A stretch of DNA of 64,000 nucleotides, taken from Monocercomonoides exilis. Its lineage: Eukaryota > Preaxostyla > Oxymonadida > Polymastigidae. Positions 23,301 through 35,069 of the stretch are shown here, piece by piece. The stretch spans positions 961,001-1,025,000 of the forward strand of contig LSRY02000022.1 of NCBI GenBank assembly GCA_001643675.2, written 5' to 3'. The position numbers were made by a program, and so were the translations under genes. A model generated the notes under the pieces. That model saw nothing but the letters and a program-made list of their open reading frames with translations. It was not told the DNA's origin and ran no database searches. Each line of letters starts with the position of its first letter. Position 1 is the first letter of the stretch.

Positions 23301-24054
23301 GTGAATTTAGAGAGAGAAAGATTTCTTTGCTGAATACGGCGTTGAAAAGAAGAGGAAGAAGAAGAAGAGGAAGGAGAAAGAGGAGGAAGAGGCTGAGGTT
23401 GCTGGAGTTGCTGGAGTTGTTGGAAGGAGGAAGAAAAAGAGGAAGAAGAGGAAGAAGGAGAAGGAGGAACGGGGGAGAGAGAGAAAGAAGAGGAGGAGGA
23501 AGAAGAGGAAGAGGAAGAGGAAGAAGAAGAAGAAGAAAGATAATCACGAGGTGATGTTATGCTTAATGCAACATCTCCATTTGGAAGGACAGTTGAAATT
23601 ATACCTGAAGAATGCAAATTCTGAGAGGAAGGGGAAGAAGAGAAGGAAGAAGAGAAGGAAGAAGAGGAAGAGGAAGAAGAAGAAGAAGGAAAAGAAGAAG
23701 AAGAAGAGGAAGAGGAAGAAGAAGGAGAAGCAGGAGGAAATGGATAGGTTAGACGAGGAGAAGCTAAGGAAGTGATAGAAGAAGTGGTTGTGAGTGAAGT
23801 TGTGGAGGAGGAGGAAGGAAAAGTGTGAGAAGGTTGGAAAGAAGGAGAAAGAAGAGGAGGAGGAGGAGGAGGAGAGGAAGAAAAAGAAGAGGAAGAAGAA
23901 AAAGAGGAGGAGGAAGAAGAAGAAGAAGAAGAAGAAGAAGAATTCGGCAATGGAAAAGGAGAAGTGGAAGACAAATAGCTGAGAGGGGAGCGAGGCGAAG
24001 AGGGAGGATAATTAAAAGCCTGAGGAGGAGGAGAAGAGGAAGTGAAAGAGGAAA

Positions 24055-24085
<31 letters not shown>

Positions 24086-25553
24086 AGAAGATGGAGTCTG
24101 AATCAATGAGCTTTGCGTAGGCGTGCGAGCCAGCAATGGAGCTAAAGTCAATCTTTTCCTTTCTTCTTCTCTTCTTTCCTTCTCTTTTTCTCCTCCTCTT
24201 TCTCCTCCTCCTCCTCCAAACTCTATCTGAAGAGGAATCACAGCATGTGGCGACCCCTTCAAAGCACTTAGCGCCGCAGCCAGCTGTCCAATCCTCAAGT
24301 TCCTTGCAGACAGCGTCTTCTCCAAATCTTGTATTCTTGTTGTTAACAAGTCATTCTTCATCTTCCATTCTTTCTCTCTCTCGCCTTCCAGCACTTTCTT
24401 CTTCCACGCCTCCAGCTCTGCCAGCCTCCTCAGCAGCTCCTCTTTCTCCTTCTCCAGCTGCTCCACCCTTCTTCTCAAGTCCCCGTTCTCCTGCCTCAGC
24501 GCCTCGTTCTCCTGCTTCAGCGCCTCGTTCTCCTTTGCCAGCTCTTCTTTCTCTCTCAGCAGCGCCGCCATCGCCTCTGCATGCTCCCTTCTCATCCTCT
24601 CCAACTCCTTCTGATGCTTCTGCTCAATCGTCCCCAGCCTCCTCTTCAGTTCCTCGTTCTCCCCTTTCACTTTGCTCAGCTCGTCCACCAGCGCATCCAC
24701 ACGCTCCCGCAGCGCGTTCTCCACCGCCCGCGCGCCCGCCAGCTGCTCCTGCAGCCCGCTGATCTCCGCCCGGAGCCTCTCAACCTCCTCGCTCGCTGAC
24801 AACGCATCTTTGCCCTGCAGCTGCAGAATCAGGTCGCGCCGCAGGCTGTCCAGCTCTTCCTGGTGCCGCGCCCGCAGCTCTGCGAGCAGCCTCTCGTACT
24901 CTTCTCGCAGGCGCGCGATCTCAGCCTCGTGAAGCCGGTCTAATGCTTCTTTCTGCTCTTTTAATGCCTTTTCACGATCTCCCAATAATTCTATTATTTT
25001 CAGTTCATATCGACCCTTTAGCCATTTAAATAATTCTAGGTCATCTCCAATACAATTAATAAGAGATTCTTTGTTTAGTTTTGCAAGCTCCCCTCTGAGA
25101 TTAGCTCTATCATCCATTGTTTTTTCAGAAACTTTCCAAAGTCCTTCTCGCAGAACTCTTCTCAGCTGGTTAATTGCTTCTCCATAAAACTTTCTTGTCT
25201 GCTCCATAATGTAGTGAGCATGCCTGTAATTTTCTAATATTTGGAGCCATGGATCTCGAGCTCTTTTGAAGTAATTCTGAGAAAACTCGTCCCACTGTTT
25301 ATATAGAAGAGCAGCAGCACCGTCAAACTTTTCTAAAATTGCGTTTCCTGCAGCAGTTATGTCAGTTTTTCTATCTAAAACTGTTGTTCTGAGTTTTTTC
25401 TCAATGATAATAAGTCAAATTGAAAAATTTATTAAAATTTGAAAACCTAAAATTGAATCAATTTTGAAATTGTTTGAAATTGCACACATTGAACTCTGAT
25501 CCTAGGCTTTTCTCAAATGATCCTATTGGATCTTGAGAATTAAATGAACTCAT
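20378..25553 (-). CDS. giant coiled-coil protein with poly-Ser tail, two exons
   Basis: Exon 1 is 25488-25553 (MSSFNSQDPIGSFEKSLGSEF...), then an 88-nt intron (donor GTGTGC, acceptor ATTGAG), then exon 2 25399-20378 ending in TGA; 1695 residues. I extended the start beyond the Met at 25207 because the sequence upstream (for example TDITAAGNAILEKFDGAAAL) is clearly coding and joins cleanly to exon 1. Residues about 20-160 are helical, about 160-380 form a strong heptad coiled coil rich in Glu/Lys/Leu/Arg, and the rest is poly-Ser broken by Pro, acidic and Lys blocks. The coiled-coil part is unusually GC-rich for this window. No family recognised; a cytoskeletal or scaffold role would be a guess. 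No in-frame stop or shift is seen. Confidence 0.8.
25400..25487 (-). other. intron in the coiled-coil gene
   Basis: 88 nt on the minus strand, donor GTGTGC, acceptor CATTGAG, phase 0. It contains an in-frame TGA, so it cannot be read through. Confidence 0.65.
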
Positions 25554-26449
25554 GAAATTCACAGAAAATGTTTTTAACCAAAATATATAAAATTAAGGTT
25601 CAAAAAATTTAGATTTTTTTGTTTTTGTTATTGTGTTTCCACCGTCCAAATAAAAAAAAAGAATGAAAGAATGAAAGAATGAAAGAAAAGGGAAAAATAA
25701 ATATTAATTTTTGTTGACGCGAAAATTAGCATCTTTTTCAAAATACAGTTGAGATAGGATATAATCACATCGAATATTATCAACATCGTGTATTGTCACA
25801 TTTTTGGTATATGATAACTTATCGTAGTCTAAGCCTGGGTGACGGATCGAAAAATCGATGGTTACGTCAGTCAGCAGAATTTTTTCACGTCAGAATTTTT
25901 TTTTTTAAATCTTTATTTTAAAAGGCTTTTTAACATAGATATTTTTTCATAAAATTTATTCAGCTATTTTCAACTTTGACAAATGACTTTGTTATTGGTT
26001 CAGTTTCTAAAATATGAACCATTATTCTTGTTATATTTATACTGAGAAATATTTTTTTCTTTTTAATCATAAGCTTTCATTAAAGGAATATTGTTTGGTT
26101 TGCATTATTAAAGATTTGCCTATTGATATGTTTATTCTTTCAGGATAGGAGATGGAAATAAATGAAAATGAATGAAAGCGGGATATCTTGTTATGCAGGC
26201 TGACCATGGAATTGGGAGTGAATTTATATGGAACGTGAACGTGATGAATGGATTTGGAAGTCAAATTGAAGAATCAACTGGATGAACACTAAAAAGGATA
26301 GGATAAAGAATTGAAGTTGAGAAAATAGTTGCAAATGGAATAAAATGTTGAAATTGATTTCAAAATAGGTACATTTTAGGTTTAAAGTTTTTTTGCAGTA
26401 ATTATTATTATAATGATTTATTAATACTGCTGAAAGAATCAGGTATTAG

Positions 26450-27260
26450 ATGGCTTTGAAGAAGAAGAAAATCGGGGAAGGAAAATAAGACAGACAGATG
26501 AAATTCAAGATATATCGAAGATGCCTGACATTTGGTTTTGACAAAGAATTATTTTTGAGGAAAGATGATTTTTTGTGAAACAAGGGGAAGTGAAAAATTG
26601 AAAGAAATGGAATGAAAAAGAGATCGCTCAATATTACACTTTTTTGTTGAAGAGGAGGGATGGTTGAGCAGAAAGTTAAAAGGATTGAAAGGTTTCTTTT
26701 CGGAAGAAGAAGACAAAATCCAGAAAAAGAGAATTTCAATGAATTTCTCCGTTGGCATTAATCGGATCTCATCTTCTCAATTTTCAACAATTAATCAACC
26801 CGATCTGTCCATTCACCATTATCATCTTCTTCTTCTTCTTCAAATATATCAACAACATTTCACACAGCATCTCCTTCTTTATCTTCATTCACTTCATCTG
26901 ATGAATTTCTTCACATTCTGCATCTGCATCAGAGATTAAGAGAGAAATGAAGAAAAGAGGAACAAGTGAAGACAAAGTAGATGAAAAAAAAGGAAAGAAG
27001 ATCCTTCTGTAATGATTTTTCGTTAATGATGGAAATAAAACGACTGAAGAAATTATAAGATGAAAGAGAAGAAATTGAAAAATTGAAGAGAAAGAAAGAA
27101 AAATTTGATGAGAATAGAGAAGAACAATGAAGAAAAGCAAAGAAATTAGGAATTGAAATTTTGTTAGAGAAATGATCAAACGAAAAATAGAGAAATATAA
27201 AAAAGAAAAATTAAACAGAAAGGAAAGAAAGATTTTGAGAAAAATCAATAACCAAAACAC
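26450..27260. other. purine-rich, possibly decayed coding sequence inside the hAT-like element
   Basis: The plus strand is rich in GAA/AAG-type codons (26450-26730 and 26940-27260), much like the broken Lys/Glu-rich regions at 1-1300 and 60480-60937. No frame stays open long enough to define a gene. The minus-strand ORFs are Phe/Leu/Ser shadows of this composition. Confidence 0.3.
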
Positions 27261-27691
27261 TTTTTTTGTTGATTTTTTTCATTTCTTCCAAAACATTTCT
27301 TGTCTGTTTAATATTATCTTTTTTTGGAGATGAGAGTTATTGATATTTTGAATGTTTATCTTCAGGTTAAAGATAAAATTCAAACGTTTATTTTCTCTTT
27401 GAAGAAATTTCATTTGAATTTCCATTTTCAAACATAAACATGGAATTGATGAAAAATGAAAAATATGAGCTATTTTTAAAGGCACAACTTGAACAATTGT
27501 TATTTTATATCGAATAATTAATACATAGAAATTTTTGAAATACTTGTGTAAATTAACAATTTTCAAATCCATCAATTATTTCTTTTTGCAAATGCGCAAT
27601 TTTCCTTGTCGCTTTATTCAGATTGATTGTCAGTTCTTTCATTTCATAATTACTAAATTTCGTTCCTTGCATCATCTGAAACATCTCTTAC

Positions 27692-30107
27692 TGTCTTCGT
27701 TTGTTTTCCAAATGCAGCAATGCCCCATCCGATACTGTATACATATTTCCACACCCTTGCTCCTTCGCCCGCTTCCACATGCCTCTTTCCTCCCTAGCAG
27801 CCTCTCCATTATTAACGTGATAGGGTGAGTATTTTTATTGGCACCAGTTTTTTTATTGGCACCAAAAATTATTTTCATTATCTTCATTTCATTAAAGCTC
27901 ATAAAACTGTTTTATAACTTAAGAACAATAAACAAATAAAAATTAAGCTACACGTCAAATATTTTTTTAAAAAACTTTCTCAGAAAAACGATCTAATAAT
28001 TTTTAACTTTTATATTTCGATCAATATTTTGCTCGTATTTTCTTGACTGATTGCTGTTTCGAGTTTTTATCACTGTATTCACAAAAACAACTGTATTTTC
28101 CGTATTTGTTTCTTATTCGTTATATTTTGAACCATTTATTTAAGTGTATTTTTGCATTTCACCATTTTTGTTAAAACATGCAAAATCAAGTGAATGTGTA
28201 TGTTTTGTTAAAAAATGTCAAAAGAAATTGATAAAATAATCTTTATTGTATATTGTACATGTTTCAAAAATAAACTTTAATTCAAAATTAAAAAGAAATC
28301 AAAGGATCATGCTTTTTAAAGAATTGCATTTATCAAATAATTGACAAATTGGAAGTTATCCATTATCAATAATATGTTGTTTAAAAAACTTATAAAATAT
28401 AATACACTTCATGAAAATCAATAAAACTAACACATTCACTTGATTTTGCATGTTTTAACAAAAATGGTGAAATGCAAAAATACACTTAAATAAATGGTTC
28501 AAAATATAACGAATAAGAAACAAATACGGAAAATACAGTTGTTTTTGTGAATACAGTGATAAAAACTCGAAACAGCAATCAGTCAAGAAAATACGAGCAA
28601 AATATTGATCGAAATATAAAAGTTAAAAATTATTAGATCGTTTTTCTGAGAAAGTTTTTTAAAAAAATATTTGACGTGTAGCTTAATTTTTATTTGTTTA
28701 TTGTTCTTAAGTTATAAAACAGTTTTATGAGCTTTAATGAAATGAAGATAATGAAAATAATTTTTGGTGCCAATAAAAAAACTGGTGCCAATAAAAATAC
28801 TCACCTACTCATCGTCCCGTCCTGCTGTATCATCCCTTCTTCAACTGGCTTCCCAACAATCCGCTCCTGCTATGTACACTGCTCCACCAGCACCCCTGCC
28901 ACCGTCATCGCCACCAGATAGTCCCGCCAGCTCCCTCTTGCACTCTCGTCAATACGAATCAAAAACCTCAAATGCAGCGATTCCACATCCAGAATTTGCT
29001 CTTCCTTCTTCCTCCAAATCAGCAGAACCACCCTTTTCCCCTTATTCCTCATTCGTCGTTTAACCTTTCTTCGACTTTTTCCACCTGTTCACTATCTTTC
29101 CCCACATTTCATTCACTTCTTTCTGTAGTTATGCACAAAGGCCTATTGCTTCTTCTTCATCTGCTCTTGAAATCTCCTGTTGGATTTCATCAGATAAAGA
29201 AGAACTGCACATCTCTGGTTCCACAGAATGCTGCTTGTCAGTATCCACCTTAGCCTCCGCTTCTGTATTCATAAACTTCAACCGACTCAGCTCAAGCGCC
29301 TCCACAACTAGTAGTAATATCGCTTCAACCTGCTTTACCTGATTCTCTTTGATTCTCTCCACAAACTCTCTGTGCGCTGTAGGATAGTCGACTTTCTCTC
29401 ATTTCCTCCTCCTTCCTCTGCCTCTTCCAACTCCTCCAGCACAGCCAGCGCAATCGCTGCTGGAGACAGAACCGCATCCTCCATCCTCAGCCCCACCTCC
29501 GACAGCCCCTTCTCCACAATCTTTGCCATCCTTCACAGAACAACCTCTCGCCCAATCACTTTTTCGACAATCTTTACCACCATGCATCTCGACTGCTGCG
29601 GTCTCCATATCTGCTGCGACTGGTCAAACTGATCGTCGATTGACGGGAATGCATTTTCATCTGCTTCAGCAAAGATTCACTTGCTCCCAGACTTCTTTCC
29701 CAGTTACACCACAAGAAGCGGAAGAGGAGCAACCAACTGAACTGAAAGCATCTCCGATAGCGCCATATCGTTTGAACAAACAACGCCCCAATATAGCTCC
29801 CCCCGCCACACCACAACATATCCCTTCAATGTTTGCAGCGCGCGTGATGACAGTAGCAGCAGAAGCGACAGCTGAATGTAAGGGACTGACACAGCAGCCA
29901 CTCTTGATGGAACTATCTTTAATCTTCTCTAATTATCATCGATCTCAGCAACAGATATGTCGAAAGAGGCAACCACAGATGCTTCTGTCGAACAGATTTC
30001 AGGAACAATGGATAATTTTTTTGACAAATGGAAAGGCTCATCCCTCAAATCAGTCAAATCATCGTCTATTTTCTGCATTAGCAAGGAAAACACAAAGCCA
30101 AAGCTGA
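27692..30107 (+). pseudogene. Pro/Gln/Ser-rich coding region interrupted by a MITE
   Basis: Left of the MITE, from about 27692, the plus strand reads NAAMPHPILYTYF and ends FPP-TAG-QPLHY-TAA-R, which becomes FPPQQPLHYQR with TAR = Gln. Right of the MITE (28808 on) it continues with a Pro/Ala/Ser-rich stretch (APPAPLPPSSPPDSPASSLL). After a frame break and a TGA at 29340 it resumes at 29343 in a Pro/Gln-rich frame that crosses a TAG near 29390 and ends at TGA 30105. No domain is recognised. It could be a captured host gene or a cargo gene of the hAT-like element. The frame does not join exactly across the MITE. Confidence 0.45.
27823..28805. mobile_element. 983-bp palindromic (foldback) MITE
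   Basis: Two arms of about 375 bp (27823-28200 and 28430-28805) are near-identical inverted copies around a 230-bp AT-rich spacer. The termini read GGTGAGTATTTTTATTGG and contain two ATTGGCACC boxes; TA flanks both sides (27821-27822, 28806-28807). The termini are close to those of transposon B (GGTTAGTGTTTTTATTGG), so this is probably a non-autonomous relative mobilised by that transposase. No ORF belongs to it. Confidence 0.88.
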
Positions 30108-30578
30108 TCAAAATAACAGCTTACGATTAGTTGCATGAAGAAAAGGAAAAGAGAAGATAGACAAGAATGCAAAAAATGATTGGAAGAGATTGAATCTATC
30201 GAATTAATTCTTTGGCTGTTAAGTTGATTCGAAGAATGCCATCCAAAGCTGAAAAAATTCAACATTCTTTGATAAGCCATTGAAAAAATGATAATTTTTT
30301 TTTTAAAAAAATTAGAACTTATCATTTTAGCTTTTCCAAAAAATATTCGATCGAATAAAGTTATTGTAATTTGTGATCTGTTTGTTTTATGAAGGAAGAA
30401 GAAATGAATAAAGATTTTTAAGAACGAATGTCTATAAAGCAAGAAGTATAAATACTCGGTGAAAAAATAAAACATTCTTGTATATTTTCAAATAATAATC
30501 GATATTCTGATATTTTGCCTCTTCACAGTTTAATTATTCAAAAGCAAGGAGAGAATGAATGTTCTTTGTTCTAATTCT

Positions 30579-30870
30579 TTAAAAAAATAAATCGAAAGAG
30601 AAATAAACTTTGTTTTCATCATTCCTTTCAGACAAACAAATTTTGCGAATATGAATACATGAAAAAGTTGATTGCAAAAAAAAGAAACAAACTTTCAGTT
30701 GCACTTCTAACGAATGCATGCTCAAAGGATATCTCTTTTCTCCAATATTGTTTTTTATTTTTGAAATGGCTCTTTCGCAGCAAGCTTCGCTGCAAGGTGA
30801 AGTTATTAGCGCAAGACACAACTCAGAAGATGCAGTTTGCAGTTCTCCAAATGAAGAAAAAACGAAATTA
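30579..30870 (-). pseudogene. remnant of a hAT transposase C-terminal region
   Basis: The minus-strand frame contains SPCSEACCERAISKIKNNIG followed by EKRYPLSMHSLEVQL. This fits the pattern of the hAT dimerisation motif (Ser-x-Ala...Glu-Arg-x-Phe/Ile-Ser...Arg...Leu-Ser...Leu-Glu). It lies inside an element with hAT-style termini. Upstream the frame is broken (TGA near 30900), and fewer than 600 nt remain before the right end, so most of the transposase is missing or displaced. Confidence 0.5.
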
Positions 30871-31742
30871 ATATTTCTGTATTTTCTTCAACAACTTCAG
30901 AAAAGTTGCTTTTCGAAAGTAATCTGAAACATATTAAGAGTTTCCACATTTTTCCAGATAAACAAATTAGCAATACGCTTGTTTCAATAAAATCAACGTT
31001 TTTCAAACGTATCAGCTTTGAAATAAGTCATTTGTTATTGATCAGAATTAAATAAAGAAGGTCAAACGATGAAGATATCTTTCAGGTTGTTTTCTGATTC
31101 TTCTTTAATTTTATTCTTTCTTCACCCATTGTTCATTTTCAGGTGACACTGCTCGCCACTGACTCCATTGACATTTTTTGATCAAAAATTTCCACCTTCG
31201 TCAGTTCCGTCAGTTCCCCTTAATTAAAAAATCGATTGAATAATTTGTGAAAACTTCGACCAATCGTTTTCTTAAAAAAACATAATATTGTGAATTGATA
31301 AGCAAATTGAAAATATTCTGTAATTAAAAATATAACAAATATCGCACACAATTTTTCTGACGGGATTTTTTTCCATCGCGTCAGTCAAATATCGCTTTTT
31401 TCCAAGTCAAAGTCAGTCAGTCACCCAGGCTTATCGTAGTCGTCGAAAAGTTCAATAAATCCAAAAATTAAAACGCATAACTGTTTATAAAAAAACATAT
31501 AAGGCAAACATCGTCTAATGTTTGAAATTCTTAAAAGTGTATTGTGAATATAAATTACAATAAAAATATTCAAATTTATGTGTGTGATCAAATATGTGCG
31601 CAAATAGTTTGAAATTCAATCTTTAAATGAATAAACATAAAAATTTCTCTTTTTATAATTTTAAAGAAATAACAGTTTTAAAAGCGAAATAAGTTTGATT
31701 AATGATGTTAAATATAAAATATTTATTATAATATATATAACA

Positions 31743-32830
31743 TGGGATAACGACTTAACGTGATAATGGATAATGGAGATTTTGCATGTGTTGCATCCAA
31801 AAAGATGTGCAAATTGCAGAGCAATCATGAAGGTCGAGAAAGTTGGGCACAGAAGAAGATGGAAGTACAGCAAATGTTCAAAACGAATTTCAATGCTATC
31901 TGAAACAGCATTTTACAGAAGTCATTTGGAAATTTGGATCATTATACAAATACTTTGGTTTTTACATATTGGCATTCGAATTTATCAAGAAAGTTAATTC
32001 ACTAGTATGAGCAGGATATCTGTTGGTTTATGTTATTCAATTGCTCGTGCAAGTTTTGTTTCGTTTGATGTGACAAAATTTCAAAAGCTTGGAGGTTAAG
32101 AGATAATTGTGGAGATTGATAAAGCCATATTGAGGAAAAGGAAATATGACAAGGGAAAGAAAAAAGCGTAAAATTTGGATATTTGGCATGACTGAAACGA
32201 ACGTTGAAGAAATGAAAGGAAAATTTTAACTTCTGAAAGCGCTAAATAGATAGTGAAGCACATTAATATTAATTATCCAGATAAATGTGATTGAAGGAAC
32301 TATTATCTTCTCCGATGTGTTAAAGGCAAATCAGTGTCTTGAATCGACTGTATATCAGCATTTGACTGTATGTCACAACTTCAACTTTCGTGATCCTCTT
32401 TCTGGAACTTGCACAAATAAGATAAAAGGAACTTGGAGTTTGCTAAGAAAAAGTTTCACTCGAACAGAAGTCAAAACAAGATTTATTGATTATTTTTTGA
32501 TGAGTTTATATGGAAAAAGAGATGAAAATTACAATAAATGAATTTCAATCTCAGATCTTTCAATACAAACCAACAAATTACATAAACAATGAATAATCAG
32601 AAAGTGAGATCGAGGAAGATATCATAATGGAGATTGATGATGAAGAAATTAATCCTGAAGGAACAAGTGATGATGATGTTCCAGTCATTGAATTTGAAAA
32701 TAACAAGGATGATGATATCAATCTTTTTGAAGCAGGAGATGGAGGCGATGCCACATCCTTTGAGGATGATTATCCAATAATGATGTTTTCTTTTTCACAA
32801 GCAATTTTCCATAAGAAATAGTTATTTCTT
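31743..32830 (+). pseudogene. Merlin / IS1016-type (ISXO2-like) transposase, degenerate
   Basis: A zinc-binding N-terminus is at 31773 (CANCRAIMKVEKVGHRRRW, then CSKRIS). Next is GG-TAA-EIIVEIDKAILRKRKYDKG at about 32090, then IIFSDVLKANQCL and, at about 32380, a block with FRDPLSGTCTNKIKGTWSLL. This order matches Merlin/IS1016 transposases. The TAA at 32097 lies in the conserved core and fits Gln. The expected catalytic Glu in the NxIExxW motif is Lys here, and TGA/frame breaks occur near 32190 and 32540, so the copy looks dead. An acidic tail (32627-32821) follows after a one-base slip. No terminal repeats were found. Confidence 0.7.
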
Positions 32831-32995
32831 TATCAAGATTTTTTTCATTCCGTGAGAAAATATGTTCTATTTTTTCCTATTTCTTATAAAAACATAATTA
32901 TGAAATTTTTTATCCGAATTAATAGTAAAAAAATGTTCTTCGAGAAAACAAAAGATTTCTCAAAATTTCGGAATTGAATTCTTTTTATTTATCAC

Positions 32996-33204
32996 GTGGC
33001 TGATCCTTTTTGAAATCAAACTTTCGTTCGAGTTTTGATTAAAAATTTTATCTCAATGGGATTTGTGTCAAAATTTGTTATTGCAATAGCAATATCATAA
33101 GCAATAAGTGTTTCTTTTTTCAACTCATTTTTTTCAAAATCCCTGAGAGATTACAATTTTGATCAAAACTCGAACGAAAGTTTGATTTCAAAAAGGATCA
33201 ACCA
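32996..33204. mobile_element. small foldback MITE
   Basis: About 209 bp. The left arm GTGGCTGATCCTTTTTGAAA and onwards (about 50 bp) matches the complement of the right arm ending GGATCAACCAC. No ORF. The termini differ from the TGGGTG family. Confidence 0.65.
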
Positions 33205-34826
33205 CATTATTAACAACTATGCAAAAAATATCTTATCAAAAACAAAATTTGAGCGACTTTGATAAGTTATCATCATCCACATTTGTGTGTGCAAGAACAT
33301 TTTTTGCTTATTTTTTATTCATTTTCATCGCATATAATCACAGGGACAAATATATATAATCATTTTATTTCAGAATAAGAGATTTTTTCAATGAAAAATC
33401 TATTTTTTGATCGAAAATATCAATTTTTCGCTTTTCCAAAAATGTGCTAAAAATGTCAAAATAATGTGTATTTATGATCAAAATTGTTCGAGCAAGTGAA
33501 AATTGTGTATTTATGTAAATTTTCCAAAAATAAAAATTTTGATCCAAAATTAGTTAATTAATTTATTTATTTTTATTTTTTATCTGTTCAAAGCATCATC
33601 AAATACAATCACAATCGGATATAGTCACAAAAAGCTGTGAAAACATGATATGATATTTTCAAGTTACAAGAATACGAACAATTGAAAAATATATATATAT
33701 ATATTTCTAATTCATTTCTTCTTCTCGTTTCATCACTCTCTTCTTTTTATCTCTTCTAATTCACACGTTTCTATAATTGTTTAATTCATATGTTGTTTCC
33801 TTCAAGAGATGAATTTTATTCACTGCTTTCTCTCAAATTTCATCATTCATCAATATGTTGATCAATATCTTCCAAGAAGACAGATAGACAAGCTGTATTA
33901 GACTTATGTGCTTTCAATAATTGACTGTAATAACTTAGCTCCCACTTTGAAAAAACCTTTCAAAAAAATTGAACATATGAGTAATTCTTCACATTCATAT
34001 CATCAAACATTTGCAACATTTGGCATTCAAATAGCGAAATATGGTTTTGGACTTTTAAAGTTTTATCGATTCTTGTTCTATATTTATTGTATTGAAGTTC
34101 GAAGAGTGCTTCATTCTAACAATAAATAAAAATTTCAAACTAGACAAAAACAAGAAAATGTTATGGGATAGATCAAATGAAAAAATGAAAATTTTAAACA
34201 ATGCATTTTCGACAGATAAAACGAATTTTGTATCAATTAAAATAACACTTTCTTTCGTCAGAAATGATAATTTATATTTTTATCTGCGGTCCATATTCTT
34301 GGAACTTGCTGTAATTTTTTCTGGTTTGGTCTTAAATTTTTCAAAGACGTATTTAAATAACATTTTTCTATTTTTCTTGAATATAAACTTATTTAATTCA
34401 ACAGCTACGCCAAAAATTAATTAAATTCGAAAGATAATAATTCGATTTCGAAATTTATAATTCGAATTTGAAAAAGAATATTATTTTTTTGAAATTCGAT
34501 TAAAACTGTTATTTTTAATATATCTCAAGAATAAATAACGAAAAATTTCAAGTTATTTTTTAAACCAATCAAAAATTGAAACTCAAAGAAAACTGGTTTT
34601 TAATTTGCAACTATTGACAAAAAAATTTATTTTTGTATTTGACAATTTCAAAAATCATCACTCAAAAGTAAAATAAATTGTTGAATAGTTCATTTTTTTA
34701 TTAACATGATGAATAAATAAAAATTTCGACTCATTTCTTGAGTGACAAAGGGTTCGAAAATAATTTCCCATTTATTTTTTCAGTTTCTTTTGTGAAAAAA
34801 AATAAAAAAAGCATCAATTTTTTATA
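33205..34826. other. AT-rich intergenic stretch without supported features
   Basis: Short ORFs near 33908-34424 have no coding signature. A short (TA)n run lies near 33690. Nothing else is supported. Confidence 0.5.
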
Positions 34827-35069
34827 TGAATGATTATTTTTGAAAAGTCACAAATGTTTTATTTTCAAATATATCAAAAATTTTAATATTTTGCTCAAAT
34901 TTCTGTTTCGGCTCACAAATCTCCTCAAGAATGTTTGAAATGGCACTATCCAGAAATAGATTCCATATTAGTGAAGTTTGGTGAATGTCAACAAAATTAT
35001 ATGCAAAATATGAAATTTTTGATTCATAAGAAAATTTCACATTTGTGACTTATCAAAAAGAATTACCCA
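34827..35069. mobile_element. MITE, TGGGTGATTATTTTTGAAA family, copy 3 (divergent)
   Basis: About 243 bp. The left end TGAATGATTATTTTTGAAA and right end (complement TGGGTAATTCTTTTTGA) are inverted repeats extending to a shared AAGTCACAAATGT block. TA lies on both sides (34825-34826, 35070-35071). Confidence 0.65.

Larger units (their letters stand above)
25830..31433. mobile_element. hAT-like DNA transposon, 5.6 kb, with 8-bp target duplication
   Basis: The left end reads TAAGCCTGGGTGAC and the right end is its exact complement (GTCACCCAGGCTTA). Both are flanked by TCGTAGTC (25822-25829 and 31434-31441), an 8-bp direct repeat typical of hAT elements. A fragment near 30700 resembles the hAT C-terminal dimerisation region. 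No full transposase is visible, so this copy is probably non-autonomous. It carries a Pro/Gln-rich coding region and a nested palindromic MITE. Confidence 0.75.

Noticed and set aside
20712-24932. Plus-strand ORFs rich in Glu, Arg and Lys
   Set aside because: They are antisense shadows of the poly-Ser codons of the minus-strand gene and change frame freely.
28870-29529. Minus-strand acidic ORFs in the hAT-like element
   Set aside because: They look protein-like, but the plus strand gives longer Pro/Gln-rich frames in keeping with both sides of the MITE. Not fully settled.
33908-34424. Possible small genes in the AT-rich gap
   Set aside because: Composition is that of translated AT-rich DNA and no motif or splice structure supports them.
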